The position numbers and the translations under genes were made by a program. From positions 139,655,800 through 139,677,659 of the forward strand of contig JBOZIK010000001.1 of the NCBI GenBank assembly GCA_051453625.1: DNA of 21,860 nucleotides. The letters run 5' to 3'. Positions within the stretch are counted from its first letter, which is position 1. Every line of letters starts with the position of its first letter. Positions 1 through 9,783 of this stretch are shown in pieces. The notes below the pieces were generated by a model. That model did no database searches and was not told the origin of the DNA. It worked only from the letters and a program-made list of their open reading frames with translations. Origin of the DNA: Welwitschia mirabilis. Its lineage: Eukaryota > Gnetophyta > Gnetopsida > Welwitschiales.

Positions 1-123
1 GCATGTTTTCATCTTGTGTTCCTGGATTCTCAATTGTCATAGGAACTAGGCATTTATCTATTAGTTTATCTGCAAAATAACTCAAATTACCCTATCAAAT
101 ACACTTAAGTTGGCATCACAACA
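1..123 (-). mobile_element. Start of an Athila-like 3' LTR (partial, runs off the window)
   Basis: On the minus strand this begins TGTTGTGATGCCAACTT directly after a polypurine tract, the expected order at the 3' end of an LTR element. The first bases align with the starts of the two other Athila-like LTRs in the window (18412 on plus, 6762 on minus). Weaker similarity continues through a GTGTATTT...TTTTGCAG/TTTTGTAG stretch. Only about 120 bases are visible. The internal sequence before it is a truncated RT/RNase H copy, so this LTR belongs to a deleted element or marks a rearranged end of the neighbouring one. Confidence 0.5.
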
Positions 124-149
124 TCCTCCCCTCCCTTCTTCCCTTCTTT
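124..149 (-). other. Polypurine tract (PPT-like)
   Basis: The plus strand is an unbroken run of C and T, so the minus strand is pure A/G apart from the A at the LTR edge. It lies next to a TG-starting LTR. Retrotransposons prime plus-strand DNA synthesis from such a tract just before the 3' LTR. Position and composition support the call; there is no functional evidence. Confidence 0.55.
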
Positions 150-1119
150 ACACCAATGTTGCTTGCATTACATATAAGTTCAAAGTCTTTACTCCAATTG
201 GGATCTATGATAATATGTTAAGAAGAAATATTTTCTTTAAGAATTTCAAATGCAAGTTGGTATAAATTATTTCAATTGAATTTAACATATTTTTCAAGTA
301 AGAAGTAAAAAGGTTTATAAATTTTATCATAATTATAAATGAATCATTGATAAAAACTAGCATAACCAAGCAAATATCTAATATGTTTAACATTAGTTAG
401 AGGGTTAAGATTTTTAATGATATCCACTTTTATGGGGTCCATTCTAATCCCTTCTTTTGAAATGTAATGATCTAAAACAATTCCAAGTTGGATAAGGAGA
501 AAACTCTTTTTCCAACTCAAATATAATCCAGTCTCAATACATTGATTTAGGACTTTCTCTAATATTACTATAGCTTATTCAAAAGTATCATCAAAGATGG
601 AGACGTCGTCCATAAAAATTTCAATAGAATCTTTTTTCATATTAGAAACAATTCTCATCATGGCTTATTGAAAGGTTTTAAGGGCATTGTAAAGTATAAA
701 TGGATTTATTTAAAAGTAAAGGTTCTAAAGAGAGAGGTAAAAGTGATTTTAGCTTAGTCTTCACTTGCTATAGAAATCTATTTATAGCAACTATACCCAT
801 CAAGAAAATAATAGTAGGCATAATCTTAGATTCTATCAAGTACTTGATTAAGAAAAGGTAAAGGGAAATGATATTTTTTAGTAACCTCATTAAGTTTTCT
901 AAAATAAATGTAGATTATCCATTTTCCCCCTTCTTTAGAACTACTATTAAAGGACTAATCCACTCACTATCAGATATGGCATATATAATTCTAGCATTCA
1001 TAGGTTTAATGATTTCATCTTTAATGGTTTATTTAAGGTCTAAATTTAGTCTTCTTTAGGATTACCTAACAGGTTTAGCATTATCTTTAAGGTAGATTTT
1101 ATGTTAAACTATGAAAATA
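150..1119 (-). pseudogene. Reverse transcriptase/RNase H remnant, copy A (Athila-like Ty3/gypsy)
   Basis: The minus strand reads as a decayed gypsy polymerase. The catalytic box FMDDVSIFDD lies near 590-616, a FLDGYS-type palm segment near 800-830, GIVLDHYISKEGIRMD near 440-500, and NVKHIRYLLGYASFYQ near 345-390. The last is followed by a TGA stop and then a connection-domain stretch with LLEKYVKFN. Frame ends in early RNase H at CNASNIGV (about 150-175) and passes straight into the polypurine tract. Missing are the rest of RNase H, the whole integrase and all 3' coding sequence. Several in-frame TGA/TAA stops fit C-to-T or G-to-A decay. It is roughly 85-90% identical by eye to copy B around 2000-2140 and is not functional. 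The right edge is the assembly gap. Confidence 0.85.
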
Positions 1120-1219
1120 NNNNNNNNNNNNNNNNNNNNNNNNNNNNNNNNNNNNNNNNNNNNNNNNNNNNNNNNNNNNNNNNNNNNNNNNNNNNNNNNN
1201 NNNNNNNNNNNNNNNNNNN
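1120..1219. other. Assembly gap (100 N)
   Basis: Exactly 100 N, a length commonly used when gap size is unknown. The minus-strand polymerase that enters from the right (copy B) has reached the region after RNase H, whereas the sequence on the left restarts upstream of the RT catalytic core. The two sides are therefore not continuous parts of one polymerase. Confidence 0.97.
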
Positions 1220-1960
1220 AATCCTATAGAAAAAAGTTTTGCATTAATTATGATTTTAATGTTGAGGAGTTTTCATAGTCAGAAGGTAATTCACAATATT
1301 AGCATACCAAGGAGTAGCATGAGAAGATGAGATAGCATATAGTTGTTTAATTGTAAAAAGTTACTCATCAAAAAAAAAGTCATTAATGAGAGTTTTATCA
1401 TGTAAGCAAGAAAGTCAAGAAAGATGATTAACAATATTATTATGTTTTTTAGTCTTATCAATAATGTTAATATTTAAATTCTTGCATTAGAAGGATCCAC
1501 CTAATAAGCTTGACACTCCAATCATTTTTAGTTATGAGATAGCAGATGGTTGCATTGTCTGTGTAAACTTTAATATGAAAATAAAGAAGATAATATCGAA
1601 GATGATCTAAGTAAAAGATAATAGCAATAATTTTTTTTAGTGATAGTATAGTTGGATTGGATACTTAACAAAGTTTTACTAAGATAAAATATAACTTTGA
1701 AACCATTTTCATATTTTTGATCAAGAACTGCTCCTACAGTAATATTGCTTACATCACACATAAGTTCAAAGCCTTTATTCCAATTGGGACTTATGACAAT
1801 AGGTTTAGAAGATATTTTTTTCTTCAGGGTTTTAAATGCAAGTTGATATGAATTATTCCAATTAAATTTAACATCTTTTTCAATTAAGAAGTGGAGAGGT
1901 TTACAAGTTTTATCATAATCATGAATGAATCATTAATAAAAACCAACATGTCAAAGGAAA
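1220..1960 (-). pseudogene. RNase H and pre-integrase linker remnant, copy B
   Basis: This continues the minus-strand polymerase after RT. The open stretch at 1761-1570 begins CDVSNITVGAVLDQK and includes FYLSKTL, the start of the gypsy-type RNase H that degrades RNA in the RNA/DNA hybrid. A shifted frame follows with KVYTDNATICYLITKND (about 1520-1560), including the conserved YTD, and then WILLMQEF near 1480. Next is a linker with NHLS, a TGA stop and LSCLHDK, then ATPWYANIVNYL near 1280-1320, typical of the stretch before the integrase zinc finger. The gap cuts it there. At least two frameshifts and several stops make it a pseudogene. No integrase core is visible. Confidence 0.85.
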
Positions 1961-2930
1961 GATCTAACTTGTTTGACATTAGTTGAAGGGATAAGATTTT
2001 CAATGATATCCACTTTTATGGGGGTCCATCCTAATCTCTTCTTTTAAAATGTAATGACCTAAAACAATTCCATTTTGGATAAGGAGAAAACTATTCTTCC
2101 AACTCAAATGCAAGCCACTCTCAATACATCAATCTAGGACTTTTTCTAATCTTATTATAATTTGTTTAAAAGTATCACCAAGATGGAGACATCATCCACA
2201 AAAATTTTAATATATTCTTCTATTATATCAAAAAAGATTCCCATCATGCTAATTAAAAGGTTTCAAGGGCATTGCAAATTCCAAAGGAAATTCATTTAAA
2301 AGCAAATATTTTAAAGGGAGAGGTGAAAGTGGTTTTATCTTAGTCTTCACTTGCTATACAAATATGATTATAACCATGATATCCATCAAGAAAAAAATAG
2401 TAGGCATAACCTTGGATTCTATCAAAAACTTGGTTAAGAAAGGGTACATGATAATGATCTTTCTTAATGACCTTATTAACGTTTTTAAAATCAATGCACA
2501 TTCTCCATTCCTCCTCTTTCTTTAGAGCTATTGTTAAAGGACTAACCCACTGACTATTAGATATGGCATATATAGTTCTAGCATCTATAAGTTTAATGAT
2601 TTCATCTTTAATAATTTGTTTAAGGGATAAATTTACTCTTATTTGTAGTTGCCTAAAAAAATTAGCATTATTTTCAAGGTAGATTTTATGTTAAACTATG
2701 AAAATAAGAATGGCATCTAAGTCTTTATGTGTTCAAGTAAAGGCATTTTTCTTTGAATTTAAGAGTGATATCAAATTGGATTCTTGTTGAGGAGTGAGAA
2801 GGTCACTAATTATTAAACATTTCATTTGATTTTTAGAAAGAAAAATGTATTTCATTCCTTGGGGTAATTTCTTAAACTCATAGATAATACATTGGGCTAT
2901 CATCCCATCTATCATAGGGACAACATATAT
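1960..2930 (-). pseudogene. Reverse transcriptase remnant, copy B (Athila/Tat-type Ty3/gypsy)
   Basis: The minus-strand ORF 2915-2733 is the linker before RT (KKLPQGMKYIFL, then LLTPQQESNLISLLN). Further down are VNLSLKQIIKDEIIKLIDAR, NSQWVSPLT, EWRMCIDFKNVNK (about 2480-2520), the palm segment FFLDGYHGYNHI (about 2365-2395), FVDDVSI (2185-2202, catalytic Asp pair kept) and the thumb/connection region to about 1960. FLDGY-GYN and WRMCIDF are typical of the OTA clade. The segment between SPLT and WRMCIDF is shorter than in most relatives, suggesting a deletion. Five G's near 2020, where copy A has four, produce a frameshift. In-frame stops are scattered throughout. Not functional. Confidence 0.9.
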
Positions 2931-3480
2931 GAGATGATCCTTCTTAAAACGTTTTTCTATTAAATAACAATGTTGAGTTTCTTTTCATTCTATATGTTCT
3001 TCATCCTCAAACTCAAGATAGTTTGTTTTAGTGAAACAAAGTTGGTTTCAATTCATCTTCAAAGTTAAACTCAGTTTCTGTGTCTTTTTGAACAACATCA
3101 AAGACACTAATAGTAATTTTTTTATTCTTAAAATGATATCTTACCATCCCAGATCATGTTTTAATGATACAATGAGTAGTTGCACAAAAGGCTCTTCCTA
3201 AAAGTAGTGCATATCCTCCATCATGTTCTATCTCAACTATGATAATATCAATGGAATAAAAAGCTTTCGCAATTTGGATAACTAGGTCTTTGATAATTCT
3301 TAATGGTTTCTTGATTGAGGTGTGAGATAATTTCAAGATGATAGGTGTAGGTTCAACTCTGTTTTCTTAAGTCTTTTACACATGTGGAAAGGCATGATGT
3401 TTATACTTTTAACCCTAGGGTCTTTTAATTTAGGACATTTTTACATAACTAAGTTAAAAAGAGACTGAGTAAGAAAAACT
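2930..3480 (-). pseudogene. Retroviral-type aspartic protease remnant lacking its catalytic motif
   Basis: The open stretch 3336-3154 reads KPLRIIKDLVIQIAKAFYSI...ALLLGRAFCATTHCIIKT. It matches the C-terminal half of the Athila/Tat protease, including the flap and the LGRPFLAT-type motif (here LGRAFCAT). Upstream, in a broken frame, is KCPKLKDPRVKSINIMPFHM (about 3355-3425). In relatives about 20 residues lie between the KDP-like segment and SIN-MP, and they carry the D-[LST]-G-A catalytic triad. Here KDPRVK joins directly to SINIMP, so that stretch, including the catalytic Asp, is missing. The enzyme would normally cut Gag-Pol. This copy could not, whatever its stop codons. Confidence 0.75.
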
Positions 3481-5235
3481 TTGTTAGGAATAATACATTT
3501 TTTCTTTCTTCTTACTAAATCTTTCCATAAATTAAAAAATTTAAGATTTTCTTGCAAGAGTTTTTAAAAGGAGAGGTTGATGTTGACTTCTTGTATCAAA
3601 GCTTTTAAGTATTTATCAAAGGTAGGATTTGTATTCAATCTATTAAGCCAAGGGGTGGATGATTTTCTTCCTTTACTTTCTTGTGATTTATTTTTATTAG
3701 AGGCCATAGTAGATGATGTTGATGGAAGGTTCTATGAATATAAAATTTCCACATCATCTTTCTCATTTATTTTATTATTTTTAGAAGTAAAGAAGGAGGT
3801 GTTGTATCCTTTATACTTCTTGTTATTATTTTCAAATCTCTTCTAACTTCACTTGGGTTAGACACTGGTTGAGATGCAAGAAACCCTTGTGGTCTTTGAT
3901 TGACAAGAACTATATATTATAGTACATTTACTAAGTTCTTAATGTTGCTATGGATCTTTAAGTGGATCATTTTGATTTTGTTAAAAGTTAGGTTGAAAGT
4001 TGGAATTCCTAAATCTATTTTCAAATGGTTTCCACTACGATTACCCACCTAATCTTTGTTGAAATTATGGTTGACTTTTAAAATTAGTTGTCTTTTAATT
4101 AAAGGTAAAAACTTCCTTAAACATCCTTTTCTTATAAGTTGGTATCAAAGGACATTATTTTGTTGGATAAGAATCATATTCATAAATTTTACAAGTTGAA
4201 TTTGATTTTTCATTCTTTACTACTTTTGCATCAACTATCATTTGTGTATACTTCTCTGAATTAGTAGTAAAATCTTTCATCAAATTAGTTAAGTCCTCTC
4301 TTTCTTCTTCTTTATCCTGTTTTACTTTCTTTAAGTCTTTTAGAGTTTGACCTATTGTACGATTTTATTTAGTGGATTTAGGCCAAGTTTGAGTTATTTC
4401 TATCAAATTTTCTAACACATTTCATGTATCATATAGGATTAAATTCAACACATTTCCTTCATAAGAAAAATATACTAGTTATTTTGTTAAAGCATTCAAT
4501 CCACTATAAAATAATCTACTATCTCTTCTTTATGAAATTCATCAATAGTGTTTGAATGGCTAGTACTTATAAAATGTTTATAGGCCATTGCATAATATTC
4601 ATGTGGTTGTTGTTAAAAGTTGGTTACTTTTTTTCTTCTCTTCCTTATGGAACTGTCATTTAAAAATCATTTAATAAACACTTCTTATACTTGACTTCAA
4701 GACTTAAGACTTTTATATGGGACAGTTTTAAGCCAAACTTTTGCTCTTCCTCTCAGTGTGATTGGAAAAATAATCATATAAGTTTGATCACTAAAACATT
4801 TTTTCTCATTTTATAAGATAAGTACAAGTTATTCAACGTTAGTTAAATGTTAAAAAGAATCTTGTTGTGGTTTCCCCAAAAAAGTTAGATAAGTACTTAA
4901 ATTTTTTAATTCTGCATTATCTTTAGAAGGTAAATCAAAAGAATTTTGAATTTCATGTTTTCTATTTGCAATTAAATCCCTAAGAGTAACATTTTCATTT
5001 AATGAAGAACTTCCTGTTATGATTGGCGTATTATACAAAGAAACTTACTTTTGTTTTTACAATGATTTGATATGTTTGGCATGTTCAAAGAAACAATATG
5101 ATCTACTTCTATACTACAATTTTCTTTTGTAAAATTTAATTCTTAAATAATAAAAGTAGAAAAATCTTCTTCTTCAATTCTAGAAATTTGTGTACCTAGG
5201 GTGTGTAAACCTAGATTTAGTTCAAAATTAAATAA
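3480..5235 (-). pseudogene. gag remnant (Athila-like), minus-strand copy
   Basis: Gag forms the retrotransposon capsid and binds RNA. The N-terminus is recognisable from about 5235 (ELNLGLHTLGTQISRIEEED), with a TAA stop and then a frame change at about 5040. The open piece 5038-4850 (NTPIITGSSSLNENVTLRDL...YLTFLGKPQQD) aligns with the plus-strand gag at 20688-20846. The capsid core follows: DQTYMIIFPITLRGRAKVWL and FLNDSSIRKRRKKVTNF (about 4650-4800), then EFHKEEIVDYF (about 4515-4550). Next is a charged stretch, DKEEEREDLTNLMKDF (about 4270-4320), then a degenerate zinc knuckle. A Gag-Pol linker rich in N, K and S (3850-3560) ends at the protease. Many stops and at least three frame changes. 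Edges are approximate. Confidence 0.85.
4152..4193 (-). other. Degenerate Gag zinc knuckle
   Basis: The minus strand reads C-K-I-Y-E-Y-D-S-Y-P-T-K-stop-C. Spacing is that of a CX2CX4HX4C knuckle, but the second Cys is Tyr, the His is Tyr (a C-to-T change would do this) and a stop precedes the last Cys. The plus-strand copy at 21518-21559 has the same Cys-to-Tyr change but keeps the His. Confidence 0.7.
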
Positions 5236-5239
5236 TTAT

Positions 5240-5860
5240 TCTCTGATGTCTTCTTTGATTAGGTTTCATTATCTTTGATATTTTGTCTTTTTACTAGAAT
5301 TCACTATGTCCCTATATGCTTAATCAATAAATAAAAAACAAAAATAGAAAATAATAGACCATCATTTGTCTAATCATGGGGACGATAGACAAGACAATGA
5401 TCATAGTAAAAGAAATTCAAAACTAAAAAAATTTACTATTAGAAGAAAAGTAAACTATCATCTAGATTGTTGTGGGGATGATAGACAAAATGATAATTTA
5501 TTTAAACTTTTTAGAAAAGTAAAATACGAAAAGCAAAAAAATAATAAGACTGTCATCCTATTTGTCATGTTAATGACAGAGCCAATGATAGTTTTACTTC
5601 ATTTAAAAAAAAAGAAAATTATGTAAATAATTTTAAAAAAACTAAAATCAAAATTTAGAACTATCTTACCCTATTTCATTGGGATGATAGAGAGAACAAC
5701 AGGGTTCCTAAGAAAAATTACAGAAAATAAAATTACACAGAAATAAACCTATTTTACACTATACTAGAAATACAACATTAATTCAAATAAATAACTTGAA
5801 TTAAAAAAATTCAAGGTACTTATCTAGTTAATGACAAGTCTCCTAGCTCCTTGTGGCCTT
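5240..5860 (-). repeat. 5' leader with four hairpin modules, minus-strand element
   Basis: The untranslated leader between primer site and gag holds four related modules at about 5354-5404, 5452-5497, 5548-5595 and 5659-5700, spaced about 96-111 bp. Each has outer arms like ACTATCAT/ATGATAGT around a TGTCATCCCCATGAC-like core. The clearest is 5549-5592: outer arms ACTGTCAT and ATGATAGT, inner arms TTTGTCAT and ATGACAGA, loop GTTA. In 5354-5404 the arms ATCATTTGTCT and AGACAATGAT pair with one bulge. The plus-strand element has the same arrangement in its leader. An open frame on the opposite strand (5366-5626) is a by-product of these repeats. Confidence 0.7.
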
Positions 5861-5877
5861 CCCTGATAACGTCACCA
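5861..5877 (-). promoter_or_regulatory. Primer binding site, tRNA-Asp type (degenerate)
   Basis: The minus strand reads TGGTGACGTTATCAGGG, three bases (TTT) after the LTR end. It matches the complement of the plant tRNA-Asp 3' end at 12 of 17 positions. Four of the five differences are C-to-T or G-to-A transitions and one is C-to-A. The Asp-type site supports an Athila-like assignment and marks the LTR/leader boundary. Confidence 0.75.
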
Positions 5878-6257
5878 AAATATTACAATTTGAATTTATA
5901 AAGTTTTGAAGTTCCTTAGGTGAATCTGTAAATCAAATAACTTACAGAAAACACACACTAGTATAGATGAAAGTTCACGTAAATGTTATAATTCCAATGA
6001 AAGCACTAGGCCAAAAGTTAGAGAATTGATTTCCAATATGTTTTTGGTCTTTTATCTTATAAAAATTAAAAGTAAATAAACAAGTAAATGCAATGAAATT
6101 CAATGGAAATGAAATGCAAGTGAAAGTGGAATGAACTCTCCTGGCTCTTAATCCTTCTGTCATAAGGACTAGAATATCTATAATTTAAATTAAATAAAAA
6201 GGGTATCACAAGCATATCAAGTATTAAATATTAAAATAAAAGTGAAGGAGAAAAAAG

Positions 6258-6266
6258 ATATTTATA
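6258..6266 (-). promoter_or_regulatory. TATA box in the minus-strand LTR
   Basis: The minus strand reads TATAAATAT. It lies where TATAAATAG occurs in the plus-strand LTR, in both cases after a TTAGGGTTT segment and before a pyrimidine-rich run. It should set the U3/R boundary about 30 bases downstream. Confidence 0.65.
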
Positions 6267-6380
6267 GTTTTGTATTGAGATTCTAGAAACAAAACCCTAG
6301 AAGTCAGAAAAGAAACCCTAATAGCTTACATTAGTCACCTGACCCCATTAAAAAGATTTTTTTTTCTAACTATATAAAGA

Positions 6381-6530
6381 TAGCTATTGTTCCAAATGTC
6401 ATTGGGATGATATGGGGGACATCATCCTACATCAAATATCTTCATGCCATGCTATTATCCCCATAGCTTCTATCCATGTCAGCAGTGTTGTTGTCTATAT
6501 GTCATGGGGATGACATAGGGATGATAATCT
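6381..6530 (-). repeat. Two hairpin modules in U3 of the minus-strand LTR
   Basis: Two copies of the GTCATCC/GGATGAC module lie at about 6381-6424 and 6487-6530. The second contains ATGTCATGGGGATGACAT and a following GGGATGATAATC. The plus-strand LTR has modules at corresponding places (18645-18690 and 18862-18906), separated by a shared CTGACATGGA segment. They resemble the leader modules. Confidence 0.65.
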
Positions 6531-6762
6531 TCCTTATCTCTAATATTAAAGGTAAACTAGTATTTTACATTATGAAGTCTTCTTTCAAATATTTAGTATT
6601 AGAATAAATCTAATAAACCACCAAATATGCTAAGAATCACATGTTTTACTTATCATCCTATCAGATCTCCATGGTCATCAATATTACATCAAAACCTGTG
6701 TAAATTTCCTACAAAAGCACTTGAAATACACCATAAAATTCCTATAAATTATCATCACAATA

Positions 6763-7743
6763 CAAATACAAAATATTAATACCTACTATATCTTAAACTA
6801 TAAGTAATTATATGCCTTTATTTGGAGTTGAGGCATAAATTGTTTTTATATCTATTAGCTTCTTTTTTATAAGGAAGTTTATGACATAGTAAGAACATCC
6901 ATAATTACAACATTCTATTCTGTAAGAATCTTTGATTTTATTACCTAAGAAACTGGTAGTCCTTGGCCTATCTTCAGGCTTGTCTTTGTTCTAATTTTGC
7001 ATTTCATTAATCCTAGAGACTTTATGTTTGCCATCAATTTGGTTTTACTCATCATCTCTAAAGAATAACTTCTTTCTTTCTTGAATTTCTCCTCTTTCTT
7101 GTAAAACTCTTTTTCTTTCCCTAAATTAATTTTCATTATTTGAATATTCTTCACTTATTCTTGTCTTTTTTAAAGGTTTAATAAGTGACTTTGATTGGAA
7201 TAATTTTACTTACCTTTGAATAGTAGGATTTAAACTAGCTACTAACCTTTTGACTTTTACGTCTTTACTACTTTCTAGTTCAGAAACATATCTTAAAAGT
7301 TTCATAAATTTATGCTCATATTATGCTATTATTATAAAACCTTATTTATGATTATAGAATTCATCAAATTTTACATTAATGAAAAAATCTAGGATGTATC
7401 TACCTCAAAATATTTTTTCAAATTCTTCCCATATCAATGGTGTTGGAAATAATGCTCCATTAATGAGTTAATGGGTTGCTAGTTATGCCTTCTGTTGACT
7501 AGTAAAATTGAATAATTCCAGTTTCCTTTGAATTGTTATTAACCATGCTTCTACATTAGCTACATTATTAACACTCTTAAAGATTAAATGATTTTCTGGC
7601 TTGAATTGTGTCATCATTTTCTTGAGAGAATTACCATCCTCCCTGCCATTAGATTGTTTATGAAATTTGCCTACTAAATCAGTAATTGCATTTACTAGTT
7701 TCATAACTTCAATTGGTTGGTTCACTTCTCTTTTTAGGGCCAT
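6763..7743 (-). pseudogene. gag and start of protease of a chromovirus-like Ty3/gypsy element, truncated
   Basis: A different family from the Athila-like copies. Gag starts at ATG 7743-7741. The open piece to 7483 includes QFKPENHLIFKSVNNVANVEAWL...QRKLELFNFTSQQKA, the usual chromovirus Gag core with a W in a predicted helix. In broken frame come LIWEEFEKIF (about 7405-7430), YEHKFMKLLRYVSELES (about 7280-7320) and KRLVASLNPTIQR (about 7215-7255), which match the EYxxxFxxLS and GLxPxI capsid motifs. A basic region (7150-6945) follows. A protease start follows near 6906-6892, where the active-site triad reads N-Y-G in place of D-S-G, then IKKKLIDIKTIYASTP. Similarity stops at the LTR edge at 6762. 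No RT is visible, so the rest presumably lies across the inserted element. Confidence 0.7.
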
Positions 7744-7854
7744 GTTACTCCTATGAAAGGAAAACTATACATATCATAAATCCATGTTAAATAATTAAGC
7801 CTAGTAAATTCATAATCTTAACACTAGTTACCCCTAGTAAATTCTTTAACCTTA
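7744..7854 (-). other. Short leader between primer site and gag (chromovirus-like element)
   Basis: About 110 bases of AT-rich sequence between the initiator-Met primer site and the gag ATG. The plus strand carries two copies of CTAGTAAATT (about 7801 and 7834). I see no upstream ORF of note. Confidence 0.5.
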
Positions 7855-7866
7855 GCTCTGATACCA
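7855..7866 (-). promoter_or_regulatory. Primer binding site, initiator tRNA-Met
   Basis: The minus strand reads TGGTATCAGAGC, a perfect 12-base match to the standard complement of the plant initiator tRNA-Met 3' end. It is preceded by a plausible LTR end (TTATTGCA) and a 3-base spacer. This fixes element orientation and agrees with the gag 110 bases downstream. Confidence 0.85.
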
Positions 7867-7900
7867 AATTGCAATAACCTAAAATTTCATACTTCATGTA

Positions 7901-7912
7901 GCTTTGATACCA
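7901..7912 (-). repeat. Second, duplicated primer-site junction
   Basis: The minus strand reads TGGTATCAAAGC, one base off the site at 7855-7866, again preceded by an LTR-like end (CTATTACA) and a 3-base spacer. The LTR-end/primer-site junction is therefore present twice, 46 bp apart. This is either a local duplication or a trace of a template-switch event. Confidence 0.6.
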
Positions 7913-9783
7913 GAATGTAATAGTTGTATTTCCTAATACCTCTAAATGATAAACTATAATACCAAAGAATTTTTATAAAAAGGAAATTTCACTAGGTTTT
8001 AAATTTTAATAATTTGTAACTAGCTTATATAAATCTACAAATGATTCTAAATAAATTTGTAAGGCATAAGATTATTAATTTAGTTACTATTAAGAATTTT
8101 ACTATCTTAGGTCATTTTAATAAGTTTCATATATGTCCAAAATATAAATATTTTTATGTATATACTTATATACATATTTGATCATATTATATTCAATTTA
8201 TAGTACCTCTATGTTTGAATAAAAAATTGAGGAGGTTTCACCTTTAGCTTGGAATTGATCTTATAACCTCCTTATTAGTAGGTGAATGACATAACGACGA
8301 CATCAACCTACTCGTTAGTTAAGACCAAAACAATCTACGATCCAACTAAATAATGTATTTGAAAGAAGCAAGATTTATATTATTAATAAAACTATGTGTG
8401 CATTATCACTAAATAATGCCTCTACTATGCAACCCTAGATATGTGAGGATCCTTCACTGGTCAGTAAGAAGTAAACCACTATTTATCTCCATGTTATTTT
8501 TTAAAAACATTCTCTCACTCACCCAATGTCTAAAAGATGAATGTATTAAGAATTTTTCTAGAAATGTTCAAGCTTTTAACTTCTTGTTAACTTGATAATA
8601 GAAAATGCCATAGGCAAAGTTTCAACTTAGATTCAATAATATTGATGAAACATTATTCCCACAGTTACCTAAAACTTCCATATTGCTTTATGATAGGGTT
8701 CTATGAATAGTCTAGTGCATCTCTCACATATTACAACTCTTGTTTAATGCCTTGTGGTTTTTATTAAAACCATTAATGATGAAAAACATAGATGTGATTT
8801 TTAGAATTTACCACAGTGATCATTGAAAGAAGGAGAAATATGATTAAAAGGCATAGATAAGAACATTCTAGAATTGGCCTTGCATTATTGTTCTTTCTTT
8901 AGAAATAAATTCTACATTTTACTCATGAAGTTGGACTCACCAACAATAAAGAATAGTCATGTTATGGAATGCTTCTTCCTAAAATGTTGTATGTAATAGA
9001 TAAAATCAAGTAATAGCTTTGATTTATCTATCATTGAAGTTATTTTTGTATCTACCTCTTTTACTATTAGCTTTTTTGATAGGAAGAATGATGTTACCCT
9101 ATGAAACCTAGTGAGATAAACATAGATAGAGTAGATAATAATGCCAATGTAGGCATCCATGAGTACCAACGTCCTCATATATGCCTTTACCTTTATTTGG
9201 TATCTAATGCGTTGGATGGTGGCATGTAACTCATACATTTATTACACTTAAATATAGGATCTATCCTAGTTGTAAAGCTATATTTGATTCGGATTGAAGG
9301 CAAACCTCACTGGCTAAAGTATAGTAAATTTAATAGAAACATTTCTTTTATTAACATCATGCATTGTAATGTGAAACACTAAAAGATGTAAATGCCTTTT
9401 ATTTATAGCCCACACTTGAAAGTGTAATGATAATAAGGATGAAAATTAAACAAGTAGTAGGTGGCTCGAATATGCTTATGTACATAATCCATCTTTTATA
9501 ATATATTGGAATTTTAGTTTATTAGTAATAGTGGGGGAGAACATTAAAGTATGATGGGTCCTCTTGGTCCCATTCTTGTTTTCTAATGTACTTTCTTTAT
9601 TAAATAAATTTTACCACTGCCTAATTTTATAACTCTCTTAAATAATTTTTATTCATTTATTATTATAATATCTCTTAAGTTATTTAATAAATATAAGTAT
9701 TATCTTTTCCAAACTATGGCATTTACACTAAATGATAGTCCCTCATGTGGGAAATTTATAGATCATTCTTTAAATTATCCACT

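Larger units (their letters stand above)
5881..6762 (-). mobile_element. 5' LTR of the minus-strand Athila-like element
   Basis: Aligns along its length with the plus-strand LTR 18412-19723. The start is TATTGTGATGATAATTT against TGATGTGATGGCAATTT. The centre shares ACAGGTTTTGAT, GATAGGATGAT, CTGACATGGA and TTAGGGTTT. After the TATA box it shares CTCTAACTT, GGCCTAGTGC or GCCTAGTGCC, and CTATACTAG. It ends just before the primer site. Both termini have decayed (TA...TA instead of TG...CA). It is about 430 bp shorter than the other LTR: about 335 bp are absent between the TATA box and the LTR end, and about 95 bp from U3. Its outer edge cuts the chromovirus protease. The partner LTR and target-site duplication are not identifiable in the window. 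Confidence 0.85.

Noticed and set aside
868-1059. 63-codon plus-strand ORF
   Set aside because: Opposite-strand shadow of the RT copy A coding sequence.
3577-3846. 89-codon plus-strand ORF, hydrophobic
   Set aside because: Lies opposite the Gag-Pol linker of the minus-strand element, which reads as protein in the right order with gag and protease.
5366-5626. 86-codon plus-strand ORF with GDDRQD-type repeats
   Set aside because: It reads through the hairpin modules of the minus-strand element's leader. The repeated residues come from the repeated DNA, and there is no start context or homology.
5861-5877. Assignment of the Athila-like copies to Ogre
   Set aside because: The primer site fits tRNA-Asp, whereas Ogre elements generally use tRNA-Arg. 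The visible Gag/RT motifs only place the copies in the broader Ogre/Tat/Athila clade, so Athila-like is used.
8220-8340. GAGGAGGTT...AACCTCCTT inverted repeat as a MITE end
   Set aside because: Arms are short, with no target duplication or second end seen.
8957-9238. 93-codon minus-strand ORF as a host gene
   Set aside because: No recognisable motif, promoter or neighbouring exon, and it lies within the candidate LTR. Mentioned only as an unplaced ORF.
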